Under the pieces are notes generated by a model. That model had not been told where the DNA came from and did not search any database. It worked only from the letters and a program-made list of their open reading frames with translations. The position numbers and the translations under genes were made by a program. A DNA stretch of 6,851 nucleotides from Spirochaetaceae bacterium (lineage in GTDB: Bacteria; Spirochaetota; Spirochaetia; Treponematales; Breznakiellaceae). Below are positions 1 to 6,115 of the stretch, one piece after another. Position 1 is the first letter of the stretch. Each line of letters begins with the position of its first letter. The DNA is taken from the NCBI GenBank assembly GCA_031280455.1, contig JAITGR010000115.1, positions 1-6,851 on the forward strand, given 5' to 3'.

Positions 1-182
1 TTTCCGTCCGCTATGAGCGCCCACGCCTGCGGCGCAAGCGGCACATATACCGGCGCTTCGGTCTTTTTCTGCGCCTTCGCCAGTTGTAACGGATTGTGGT
101 TTATCATTCTCCATGTAAGCGAGCGTAAATCGGATATACGCAGGCCGGTGTAGTACCCGAACAAAAACGCGCCGGCGCACTC
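1..182 (-). pseudogene. Tyrosine recombinase (phage-type integrase) catalytic-domain remnant, runs off left edge
   Basis: Read on the minus strand from 182 to 1, this stretch encodes about 60 residues including AFLFGYYTGLRISDLRSLTW, the box of tyrosine recombinases that carries the first catalytic arginine (TGLR). It is followed by QKKT...VYVPL, matching the beta-hairpin with the catalytic lysine. The fragment continues off the left edge, where the remaining catalytic His, Arg and Tyr would lie. A TAG at 183-185 (minus strand) is in frame directly before the fragment. The in-frame codons further upstream stay open for a short way but do not read as an integrase N-terminal domain, and no start codon with a ribosome site is evident. 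I therefore call it a decayed or recombined remnant rather than a working gene. A single-base error creating the TAG cannot be excluded. Confidence 0.72.
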
Positions 183-244
183 CTAGACGCTGATTAAAGC
201 GAAGACAGCGTCCGAACACGGAAGAGCGCAAGGGATAGAAGCGG

Positions 245-268
245 AATTTGGCCGCTTGCGGCCAAATT
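245..268. repeat. Perfect 11-bp inverted repeat with 2-bp centre
   Basis: AATTTGGCCGC at 245-255 is followed by TT and by its exact reverse complement at 258-268. As RNA it would fold with a 10-bp stem and a 4-base loop. There is no T-run on either side, so a classical intrinsic terminator is not supported. It could be a dispersed intergenic repeat or a protein-binding site. Confidence 0.7.
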
Positions 269-284
269 GGAGCGGATAGCCCGG

Positions 285-301
285 TTTTTGCGAAGCAAAA
301 A
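285..301. repeat. Short inverted repeat TTTTTGC / GCAAAAA
   Basis: TTTTTGC at 285-291 and GCAAAAA at 295-301 flank a GAA triloop, giving a 7-bp, AT-rich stem. It lies 16 bp beyond the larger palindrome. It has no clear function and the stem is weak. Confidence 0.5.
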
Positions 302-342
302 TGCGCCCAAATTTGTAGCACTTTGGCTTATTGGTGCTTCCC

Positions 343-371
343 TAGACAGGGGGGAGTTCTTGTACTACAGT
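343..371 (+). promoter_or_regulatory. Candidate sigma-70 promoter for the thyX operon
   Basis: TAGACA at 343-348 matches five of six positions of the -35 consensus. TACAGT at 366-371 matches four of six of the -10 consensus, with an ideal 17-bp spacer. Transcription would start near 378, so the leader RNA would begin within or beside the hairpin at 376-406. It is the best-spaced candidate I found ahead of thyX. The weak -10 keeps confidence modest. Confidence 0.35.
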
Positions 372-375
372 AGAC

Positions 376-406
376 TTGTTCAGAAACTCGGTTGGTTTTT
401 GAACAG
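376..406 (+). promoter_or_regulatory. Leader hairpin immediately upstream of the thyX ribosome binding site
   Basis: TGTTCAGAAAC at 377-387 pairs with GTTTTTGAACA at 395-405 around a 7-base loop. All 11 pairs form as RNA, counting one G-U wobble at 383/399, and a further wobble pair (376/406) can close the base. The stem ends 8 bases before the AGGGGG ribosome site (414-419). It is too far away to bury that site directly, but it could stabilise the 5' end or bind a regulator. It could equally be a copy of a dispersed intergenic repeat. Confidence 0.5.
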
Positions 407-424
407 TCTTTGCAGGGGGTATGG

Positions 425-1291
425 ATGGCGCATTGTACGTCGCCTGCGGCGGAGCAGGTGCTGGATAGGGAATTCAGGGTGCTGGACAAGGGATTTGTCC
501 GGCTGGTCGATTATCTTGGAAATGATGGCCGTATTGTTCAGGCGGCGCGGGTCTCCTATGGCGATGGTACGAAAAGTTACCGCGAGGATGCGGGGCTTAT
601 CGACTATTTGCTGCGGAACCGGCATACGAGTCCGTTTGAACAAGTGGTGCTGACGTTCCACATGAAGCTGCCTGTGTTTATTGCGCGGCAGATTGTCCGC
701 CACCGGACGGCGCGGCTTAATGAGATTTCTGGCCGTTACTCTGTTATGAAAGATGATTTTTATGTGCCGGAGGCCGCCGACTTAAATCCGCAGAGTGAGA
801 GCAACAAGCAGGCGCGGGGGGCGGGGGTGTTTCCGCCGGAGGAGGCTGCCGCTTTGCGGGCTGGTCTTGCCGCGGTGCAGGCGCATTGTTATGGCGAATA
901 CCAAAAACTGATTGCTGCCGGTCTTGCCCGCGAGGTCGCGCGGATTAACTTGCCGCTTTCGTTATACACGGAATGGTACTGGCAGATTGATTTGAATAAT
1001 TTGTTTCATTTTCTGGAGCTGCGTCTGGGGGCGCACGCGCAAAAAGAGGTTCGTGATTACGCGCGGGTTATGTTCGACCTTGCAAAAACGGTCGCGCCGG
1101 CGGCGTGTGCCGCGTTTGAGGAGCATATTGCCGGTTCGTGTACGTTCTCCAGATCTGAGCTGCGGGAGTTGCGGCGGCGGCTGGCGGATGGTGCGCCTGG
1201 CGAGGCACCGCCGCTTTCGGCGCCGCCGCTTTCGGCGCCGCCGCTCTCGGCGAAGGCGCTGGAGCGGTTTGAGGAAAAGCTGAGGGGCTAG
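425..1291 (+). CDS. thyX: FAD-dependent thymidylate synthase ThyX
   Basis: This enzyme methylates dUMP to dTMP using methylenetetrahydrofolate and NADPH through a flavin, replacing classical ThyA. The 288-residue protein carries the ThyX signature RHR-x7-S (Arg92-His93-Arg94 to Ser102, followed by GRYS). The preceding helix HTSPFEQVVLTFHMKLPVF is typical, as are the downstream AREVARINLPLSLYTEW and NNLFHFLELRLG segments. The ATG at 425 is chosen over an upstream in-frame TTG at 392 because AGGGGG (414-419) sits five bases before it and family similarity starts there. The protein is longer than minimal ThyX enzymes. The extra length is a charged C-terminal tail with three tandem APPLS units (residues 261-275), probably a flexible linker. 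It is first in the cluster, with the next gene starting 4 bp after its stop. Confidence 0.95.
   Translation: MAHCTSPAAEQVLDREFRVLDKGFVRLVDYLGNDGRIVQAARVSYGDGTKSYREDAGLIDYLLRNRHTSPFEQVVLTFHMKLPVFIARQIVRHRTARLNEISGRYSVMKDDFYVPEAADLNPQSESNKQARGAGVFPPEEAAALRAGLAAVQAHCYGEYQKLIAAGLAREVARINLPLSLYTEWYWQIDLNNLFHFLELRLGAHAQKEVRDYARVMFDLAKTVAPAACAAFEEHIAGSCTFSRSELRELRRRLADGAPGEAPPLSAPPLSAPPLSAKALERFEEKLRG
1205..1249 (+). repeat. Three tandem 15-bp units inside thyX
   Basis: Units at 1205-1219, 1220-1234 and 1235-1249 differ from one another at only one or two positions. They are in frame and each encodes Ala-Pro-Pro-Leu-Ser. They lie in the C-terminal tail beyond the conserved ThyX fold, so copy-number change would be tolerated. 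Replication slippage is the likely origin. Confidence 0.9.
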
Positions 1292-1295
1292 GTCA

Positions 1296-1889
1296 TTGTA
1301 TTCGTATGTCCCCTGCGCGGCTGGTTGTATGAAGCCTTCTTTAACGGGTACTGCTTTGTGTGCCGCGCACACGGCTGATGTTTCCGTGGTTACCGAGCGG
1401 CTTATTTCGTATATTCAGGATAGGTCGCGTATTCTGAATCTTGTTGCCGCCGGTCTTGAATTTTCAGATGTCGATTTTTCTGGCCGCCATTTTTGGGGTT
1501 CCAGTTTTTCCGGCGCGATTTTTAAAAACTGCAATTTCCGCGAGGTTACAATGCGGACGGTGTTTTTTGATTACGCGGTTTTTTGCAACTGCGATTTTTC
1601 TAAATCGGACTTTAACTTTAACACGTTTGGCGGCGCGTGTATTCAGGATTGTGATTTTAGCAACTCGGAGCTTTTGCATATAAATTTTGGCGGCGCGCTG
1701 TTAAAAGATACGGTGTTTGATCACTCGAATTTGTATAACAGCCGGTTTATCGCCGCGGATATTGCCAATTGCAGTTTTAATGATTGTAATGTAAAAAAAG
1801 TTTTTTTCGTCAACGCCCGGCAGCATAATGTGTCGTTCAAGGCGTCCAACACGGCGGAGGCGCTTTTCAATATGGGAGACATTGATTGA
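1296..1889 (+). CDS. Pentapeptide-repeat protein with N-terminal Cys/His motif
   Basis: The 197-residue protein is mostly pentapeptide repeats. From about residue 56 to 181 a Phe, Leu, Ile, Val or Met sits at nearly every fifth position (Phe56, 61, 66, 71, 76, 81, 91, 96, 101 and so on). This predicts a right-handed quadrilateral beta-helix of about six coils. The N-terminus holds Cys7-x3-Cys11-x10-Cys22-x2-His25, a spacing that could bind zinc. A short helix (about residues 30-50) links the two parts. The TTG start at 1296 follows GAGGGG (1282-1287) by eight bases and lies 4 bp after the thyX stop. No transmembrane segment or signal peptide is visible, so it should be cytoplasmic. Some pentapeptide proteins mimic DNA and bind gyrase, but nothing here shows that. 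The gene is richer in T than its neighbours because of its many Phe codons. Its role is unknown. Confidence 0.88.
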   Translation: MYSYVPCAAGCMKPSLTGTALCAAHTADVSVVTERLISYIQDRSRILNLVAAGLEFSDVDFSGRHFWGSSFSGAIFKNCNFREVTMRTVFFDYAVFCNCDFSKSDFNFNTFGGACIQDCDFSNSELLHINFGGALLKDTVFDHSNLYNSRFIAADIANCSFNDCNVKKVFFVNARQHNVSFKASNTAEALFNMGDID

Positions 1890-2533
1890 GGCTGTATAAT
1901 CATTACTGTACGCCTGGTTTTAGCAATAGTTATGTGCTGGGTACTGAATATAATCCCGATGTGCCGTCCGCGGAAAAGCGCGAGGCGATAATTATCGACC
2001 CGGGTGTTATGGATAAGGCAACGCTGGAGCGTATTGAAAATAACTGTTATTCGCTGGAGGGGGTGCTATTGACGCACGATCACGCGACGCATATTTCGGG
2101 TTTGCGTTCGCTGCGTCGTATATACGATGTTGCTATATATGCCGCGAGTACGCAGGTTATGGATTACAAAACGAATATTGTTCACGATGGTGATGTTCTG
2201 CGTATCGGGTCGGCGTTTGAGGTGGAGGTTATTTTTGTGCCTGGTCATTCGCCGGATTCGGTTGCGTACAAAATCGGGAATTTGCTGTTTACGGGTGATA
2301 CGTTGAGTGCCGGTCTTTTGGGAAATACAACGAGTTCGTTTGGCGCGATGCGGCAGATTTCGACGATTCAGAACAAGTTGTTCGCGCTGGCCGGCGATAT
2401 GCTGGTTATGCCCGGGCATGGTCCGCCTTCGACGCTGAATGTCGAGCGCGAGTTTAATAGCGGCATCGGTCTGTTTCACGAAAAAATGCGTACCAGCGAG
2501 CTGCCCGAATACAATCTGGATTTTCTGGAGTAG
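1886..2533 (+). CDS. Metallo-beta-lactamase-fold hydrolase with altered HxHxDH motif
   Basis: This 215-residue protein has the landmarks of the metallo-beta-lactamase fold in order: IIIDPG (strand and turn near residues 35-40), LTHDHATHISG (His64, His66, His69), PGHSPDSV (His121), FTGDTLSAG (Asp138) and MPGHGPPST (His178). Most members are hydrolases of thioesters, lactones, phosphodiesters or similar bonds, using one or two metals. The motif reads HDHATH, so the Asp that normally ligates the second metal is Thr68. This suggests a single-metal site or altered chemistry. The TTG start at 1886 overlaps the previous stop (TTGA, 1886-1889), with GGGAGA at 1874-1879 as ribosome site, which implies translational coupling. 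The length fits glyoxalase-II-like stand-alone members. The substrate cannot be told from sequence. Confidence 0.9.
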   Translation: MRLYNHYCTPGFSNSYVLGTEYNPDVPSAEKREAIIIDPGVMDKATLERIENNCYSLEGVLLTHDHATHISGLRSLRRIYDVAIYAASTQVMDYKTNIVHDGDVLRIGSAFEVEVIFVPGHSPDSVAYKIGNLLFTGDTLSAGLLGNTTSSFGAMRQISTIQNKLFALAGDMLVMPGHGPPSTLNVEREFNSGIGLFHEKMRTSELPEYNLDFLE

Positions 2534-2537
2534 GGGT

Positions 2538-4466
2538 ATGCTGCTGGACGATATTTGTGTGGAGGGGATGCGGTACGCTGTGTTGCTGCGCGCGCAGACG
2601 GCGAATGGCCGTATAAAGGCGCTGCATTTTCCTTCTGGCGGCGAGGGCGTGCGGGTGATTTGCGGCGCCGAAATTCCGGGTGAAAACCGGCTTTTGGGTA
2701 CGGATATGCCGCTTTTGGCGGTGGAACGGGCGGTGTATGCCGGCGAGCCGCTGGCGCTGATTGTCGCGTCGAGTGCGCGGGAGGCGGCGGCGTGTGCGGC
2801 GGCGTGTGTGGTGGAGTTTGAGGAAGAGCCGGCTGGCTTTAGTATGGAGACGTTTACCACCGAGAATGTGTTTGAAAAGTTCCACGCCGTTCAGGGTGAG
2901 CCGGCTGTCTGCGCGGCGGAACATGGCGGCGCGGCGGACTGCGGCGAACAGCCGCTTTTTAAGGCGGGGAACACGTACCAGACCGGTATGCAGTATCACT
3001 GGGCGAGTGAGCCGGCGGGCGCGCTTGCCGAGCCTGCGGCGGGCGGCGGTGTCGCGCTGACGCTGGCCTGTGTCTCTGCCGCGTACGCGCAGGAGGCGGC
3101 GGCGCTGGCGTTGGGGGTGGCGGCGGAGACGGTGCGGGTTACGCCGCTGCCGGCGGGGATTCACTTTGACGCGAAGCACCGGTATCCGGCGGCGCTGGCT
3201 GCCTATGCGGCGCTGGCCGCGCGGCTTACCGGTACGCCGGTGCGGTTGTCGTTCACGCGCGACGAGGAGTATGCGTACGCGCCCAAGCGCAGCCGCGCGC
3301 GTTTTGGTTTGCAAAGTTTTGCCGACAAGGACGGCTTGATTCAAAAAACGTTGATAGACGCGCGCTTCGATTACGGTGCGTGGAATTTGTGGGGTGCCCG
3401 CGATGCGTGTGCCCGCGATGCGGGGGCGCACGAGCAGACGCCGCTGGCCGGCGCGTTTGGCGCGTTGCTGAATGTGTACAATCTGGGTGAAGTGCACGCG
3501 GACGGCATTGCCGTGTGTACCAATCTGCCGCCGGCTGGCCCGTTCTGCGGCAGCGGCGTGTCGCAGGGTTTGTTCGCGCTGGAAAACCACATCAACAATC
3601 TTACCGACACGCTGCAGTTGTGCGCGCTTGAATGGCGTAAGGATAATTTAAGCCGCGACCCGTTGGTGCTGCCTGCCGAAAATCGCGCGCTCTTGGAGAC
3701 GCTGCTGGACACAGCCGAGGCGCAAAGCGGCTACAAGCGTAAGCGCGCCGCGTACAAAGCGCTGCTGCGCCAGCCGTACACGGAGGCTGACCGCGTTATC
3801 GCGCGGCGGGGTATCGGTCTTGCGCTGGCCGCCCTGCCGCCGGCCGCCGGCTGTGATATGCCGCCGCTTGCGGCGGTCGCCGTGCTGGAAACTGAAATTG
3901 ACAAGGTTGATTATCATCCGGTTATGCGCAATGTGTGGCTGGTTATCGCCGTGCCCAAGCCGGAGGATAAACACCAAAACTGGCGTCCCGCGCACCGCTC
4001 GGCGGCGAACCCGCAACGCGCCAAAATGCGCCGCGCCGTTACCCAGGGGTTTTTGGCGGCGCTCGGCTGGGCGCTCTGCGAAAAAGTTGAATACGTGAAT
4101 GGCGCGGTGGTTCCGCCGCTCAGTTCCGGCTACCAGATGTTAAAGCCGAGTGAAACGCCGAAAATCCAGATAGAGTTTGTCGAAACCAGCGTGTACACGG
4201 CGCACTGGGAGGGCGCTCTCAGCGGGGGCGGCGGCCACGGGGCGGCGGCACAAGCGGCGGCGATGGAGCCGTTTTTACGTATGCTGCGGCAGACGCCGTT
4301 TCATGTTATCCCTTCGGCGTATCTTCAGGCGGTATCCCAGGCCGCGCGCCACGAGTTTGTAAAAATCCCGCTTAGCCCTGTGAACATTTGGAATTTTCTG
4401 CGTACCCAGGAAGCGGGCGAAAACCGCCATGTAAGCACGGCGCGCGCGGGTGGGGGCGGCGCGTGA
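2538..4466 (+). CDS. Xanthine-dehydrogenase-family molybdopterin-binding subunit, divergent and shortened
   Basis: The 642-residue protein aligns with the large subunit of molybdenum hydroxylases. The N-terminal hammerhead domain includes VYAGEPLALIVAS (residues 67-78). EPAGALAEP (158-166) and TGTPVRLSFTRDEE (231-244) follow. A C-terminal domain shows VLETEIDKVDYHPV and an Asn-Gly-x-VVPPLSSGYQM-type segment. Several active-site motifs are changed. The GGGFGGK equivalent reads GIHFDAK (207-213), the RGFG-type Arg is Cys337, and the expected GxGE glutamate is absent in SGGGGHG (562-568). The usual segment with the GQG motif seems missing between GIGLAL (425-430) and VAVLETE (447-453), which accounts for a length about 120-130 residues below the family norm. 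The ATG at 2538 has GGAG/AGGGG just upstream and lies 4 bp after the previous stop. The tail ends in a Gly/Ala-rich stretch. It may be a non-catalytic or re-specialised paralogue. Confidence 0.85.
   Translation: MLLDDICVEGMRYAVLLRAQTANGRIKALHFPSGGEGVRVICGAEIPGENRLLGTDMPLLAVERAVYAGEPLALIVASSAREAAACAAACVVEFEEEPAGFSMETFTTENVFEKFHAVQGEPAVCAAEHGGAADCGEQPLFKAGNTYQTGMQYHWASEPAGALAEPAAGGGVALTLACVSAAYAQEAAALALGVAAETVRVTPLPAGIHFDAKHRYPAALAAYAALAARLTGTPVRLSFTRDEEYAYAPKRSRARFGLQSFADKDGLIQKTLIDARFDYGAWNLWGARDACARDAGAHEQTPLAGAFGALLNVYNLGEVHADGIAVCTNLPPAGPFCGSGVSQGLFALENHINNLTDTLQLCALEWRKDNLSRDPLVLPAENRALLETLLDTAEAQSGYKRKRAAYKALLRQPYTEADRVIARRGIGLALAALPPAAGCDMPPLAAVAVLETEIDKVDYHPVMRNVWLVIAVPKPEDKHQNWRPAHRSAANPQRAKMRRAVTQGFLAALGWALCEKVEYVNGAVVPPLSSGYQMLKPSETPKIQIEFVETSVYTAHWEGALSGGGGHGAAAQAAAMEPFLRMLRQTPFHVIPSAYLQAVSQAARHEFVKIPLSPVNIWNFLRTQEAGENRHVSTARAGGGGA
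3396..3425 (+). repeat. Two tandem 15-bp units inside the Mo-binding subunit gene
   Basis: The units at 3396-3410 and 3411-3425 share their first 12 bases exactly and 13 of 15 overall. They encode ARDAC-ARDAG (residues 287-296) in a region that appears to be a variable loop. The repeat is in frame and looks like a recent slippage duplication. Confidence 0.75.
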
Positions 4467-4948
4467 TAATTTCGTTTATTCTGAACGGCGACGATGTTGA
4501 AGTGCGCGCGGACGCGGCGCGGCGGCTTGTGGACATTCTGCGCAGCGACTTCCGGCTGACCGGCACGCGCGAAGGCTGCCTGGGCGGGCATTGCGGGGCC
4601 TGTACTATCATTTTCAACCGTTCGATTGTGCCGTCCTGTCTTATTCCCGCGTTCTACGCGCAGGGCGGCGAAATTGTAACTATAGAAGGTTTTATGCAAA
4701 CCGACGAATACAAGGATATTCAGAAGGGGTTTAAGGAAGCGGGGGTTGAAAACTGCGGCTTCTGCCACAGCGCAAAAACGTTTTTGGCCGAAAGTCTTTT
4801 GGAGCGGGTGAAGCTGCCGGAAAGGGACGAAATTATCAACACGTTCGACAGTGTAAAGTGCCGCTGCACCAGCGCCAAAGAGCTGGCCGACGCGGTGCTG
4901 GCGGCGGCGGCGGCGCGTACGCGGAGGCTCTATGGCAGAACCGGCTAA
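4463..4948 (+). CDS. [2Fe-2S] subunit of a molybdenum hydroxylase
   Basis: This 161-residue protein carries electrons between the Mo site and the flavin subunit. The N-terminal plant-ferredoxin-like domain has Cys39-x4-Cys44-x2-Cys47 (REGCLGGHCGAC) and Cys59. The C-terminal helical domain has Cys98-x2-Cys101 (NCGFC) and Cys133-x-Cys135 (KCRCTS). All eight cluster ligands are therefore present. It departs from the family consensus where QCGFCTPG reads NCGFCHSA and CRCTGY reads CRCTSA; these positions lie near the pterin in known structures. The GTG start at 4463 overlaps the previous stop (GTGA, 4463-4466) with GGGGG at 4452-4456 upstream. An open extension further upstream lies inside the preceding gene and has no family similarity. 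No Tat or Sec signal is present, so the complex should be cytoplasmic. Confidence 0.93.
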   Translation: MIISFILNGDDVEVRADAARRLVDILRSDFRLTGTREGCLGGHCGACTIIFNRSIVPSCLIPAFYAQGGEIVTIEGFMQTDEYKDIQKGFKEAGVENCGFCHSAKTFLAESLLERVKLPERDEIINTFDSVKCRCTSAKELADAVLAAAAARTRRLYGRTG

Positions 4949-5819
4949 CCAGGTGTTCGCGCCGGTCTCGCTGGCGGACTTGTTCGCGCAGTGGGCGCGC
5001 CGGCCAGAGGCGGTGCTTTTTTCGTGCGGCACCAAAAGTCTGCGGACGCAGCGCGAGCGGCAGTTTGCGCTGCCGCAGTGCATTATCTCGCTGGAAAAAA
5101 TCGCCGAATTAAAGCGCATCAGCAGAACCGAACGGCAGTTGGAATTTGGCGCGGGTGTTAAATTGAGTAAAATTCTTTCGCTCGGCCACATTGTGCCGGA
5201 AGTGCTGCGCTCGTTTATCGCGCTCTGCGACAATCCGGCGCTGCACAACATTGAAACGATTGGCGGCGCGATTTTTTGCGGCCCCGCGGCGGGCGAGGCT
5301 GGCGAAACAGGCGCGCGGCCTCCGGTCGAAAGTTCTTTTTTGGCGGTGCGCGGCGCGTTGTACGCGCTGGAAGCCAGTTACGAGCTACGCACCGCGTCTG
5401 GCTCGCGCTGGATTTCGGCGGCACGGTACGCGGCGGCGCAAAAAAGCCTCCTCTTAAAGCCGGGCGAGATTTTAACGCGCATACGTGTCCCGCTGGAAAA
5501 ATGGGACTGGGTGCTGTGCCGCCGCCTGCCGGCGTACGACAAGCAAAAGCGGGAGGAGGGTTTTGCCGCGTTTTTGGCGCGTATCCAAAACGACACGCTC
5601 GGCGATATGCGCCTGGTGCTCTCCGGCGCCGACTTGTTGTCGGTTCCTGCCGGTGAACGGCCGCTTAACGGGAAAAAGCTGCCGTTGAGTGCCGAAGACG
5701 CGGGCGGCTACCTTGGTTTGTGGGAAGAGATTCTCTCCGGCGCGGAAGAGACAACGCCGTTTTTGCGCCAGCGCTACCTCAACTTTATTCGGGAAGCGTT
5801 GTCTAATTTTACGGAATAG
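4932..5819 (+). CDS. FAD-binding subunit of a molybdenum hydroxylase
   Basis: The 295-residue protein matches the middle subunit of xanthine-dehydrogenase-type complexes, which passes electrons from the iron-sulfur clusters to NAD or another acceptor through FAD. The first FAD loop, normally AGGTDL, reads SCGTKSL (31-37). LEFGAGVKLSKIL (70-82) and IETIGGAIFCG (107-117) match the IGAxVTLxEL and TIGGN elements, though the usual Asn after TIGG is Ala. LLLKPGEILTRIRVP (173-187) is the well-conserved LxPGEILxxIxIP strand. A Gly/Glu-rich insertion follows the TIGG loop (about 118-132). The ATG at 4932 has GGAGG at 4923-4927 and overlaps the previous gene by 17 bp, indicating coupling. The flavin loops are looser than consensus but the overall fold seems intact. 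Confidence 0.88.
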   Translation: MAEPANQVFAPVSLADLFAQWARRPEAVLFSCGTKSLRTQRERQFALPQCIISLEKIAELKRISRTERQLEFGAGVKLSKILSLGHIVPEVLRSFIALCDNPALHNIETIGGAIFCGPAAGEAGETGARPPVESSFLAVRGALYALEASYELRTASGSRWISAARYAAAQKSLLLKPGEILTRIRVPLEKWDWVLCRRLPAYDKQKREEGFAAFLARIQNDTLGDMRLVLSGADLLSVPAGERPLNGKKLPLSAEDAGGYLGLWEEILSGAEETTPFLRQRYLNFIREALSNFTE

Positions 5820-5830
5820 GGGAGGGCGGC

Positions 5831-6115
5831 GTGAACGCAACAGTATACGAGTACGAAGCTGTCATAAAAGACGCCGGCGAATCGGGCGGCGCGTATGTGG
5901 AATTTCCCCACGACATACGGCGCGAATTCGGCGCCGGACGGGTAAAAGTCCACGCGGAATTCGACGGCGCGCCGTACGACGGGAGTATTGTCAACATGGG
6001 TGTCAAAAACAGCGACGGTTCAATTTGCTACATTATTGGTGTTCGCAAAGACATCCGCCAAAAAATCGGCAAACAGGCCGGCGAAAAAATACACGTTCGC
6101 ATACAGCAGCGGTAG
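5831..6115 (+). CDS. DUF1905 domain protein
   Basis: The 94-residue protein is a single DUF1905 domain. Visible hallmarks are AYVEFPHDIRREFG (about residues 21-34), VKVHAEFDGAPYDGSIVNMG (38-57), and the C-terminal IIGVRKDIRQKIGKQAGEKIHV block (68-89). Members form a small beta-barrel and often occur beside or fused to YdeI/OmpD-associated-type domains; their biochemical role is unknown. The GTG start at 5831 follows GGGGAGGG (5819-5826), 11 bp after the flavin-subunit stop, so it probably closes the operon. It is separated from the next gene by a convergent, repeat-rich gap. A link to the molybdenum hydroxylase is suggested only by position. Confidence 0.88.
   Translation: MNATVYEYEAVIKDAGESGGAYVEFPHDIRREFGAGRVKVHAEFDGAPYDGSIVNMGVKNSDGSICYIIGVRKDIRQKIGKQAGEKIHVRIQQR

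Larger units (their letters stand above)
183..424. other. Non-coding gap rich in small inverted repeats
   Basis: No convincing gene lies between the recombinase remnant and thyX. The stretch contains at least three inverted repeats, listed separately, and a candidate promoter. The open frames crossing it in several directions show no family similarity I can recognise and no ribosome site. The dense hairpins next to a decayed recombinase suggest a site of past insertion or recombination, but no attachment-site core or flanking duplication is visible. Confidence 0.6.

Noticed and set aside
392..424. Upstream TTG start for thyX
   Set aside because: It would place the start inside the leader hairpin with no ribosome site, while AGGGGG is ideally spaced before the ATG at 425.
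1..424. A CRISPR array or integron attC cluster suggested by several hairpins and a recombinase
   Set aside because: The inverted repeats differ in sequence and spacing, there are no regular direct repeats with spacers, and the recombinase box is of phage type rather than IntI.
2454..3590. A 378-codon minus-strand open frame opposite the Mo-subunit gene
   Set aside because: Its translation is Arg-rich and low in family-like motifs, as expected from the complement of a GC-biased gene. The plus-strand frame has clear family similarity and good start signals.
4388..4462. An N-terminal extension of the [2Fe-2S] subunit
   Set aside because: The 25 extra residues come from the out-of-frame end of the preceding gene. 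Family similarity begins at the GTG at 4463, which has its own ribosome site.
4325..5251. A 308-codon minus-strand open frame spanning the Fe-S and FAD subunit genes
   Set aside because: It crosses two well-supported genes with overlapping coupled starts on the other strand and shows no recognisable domain or ribosome site.
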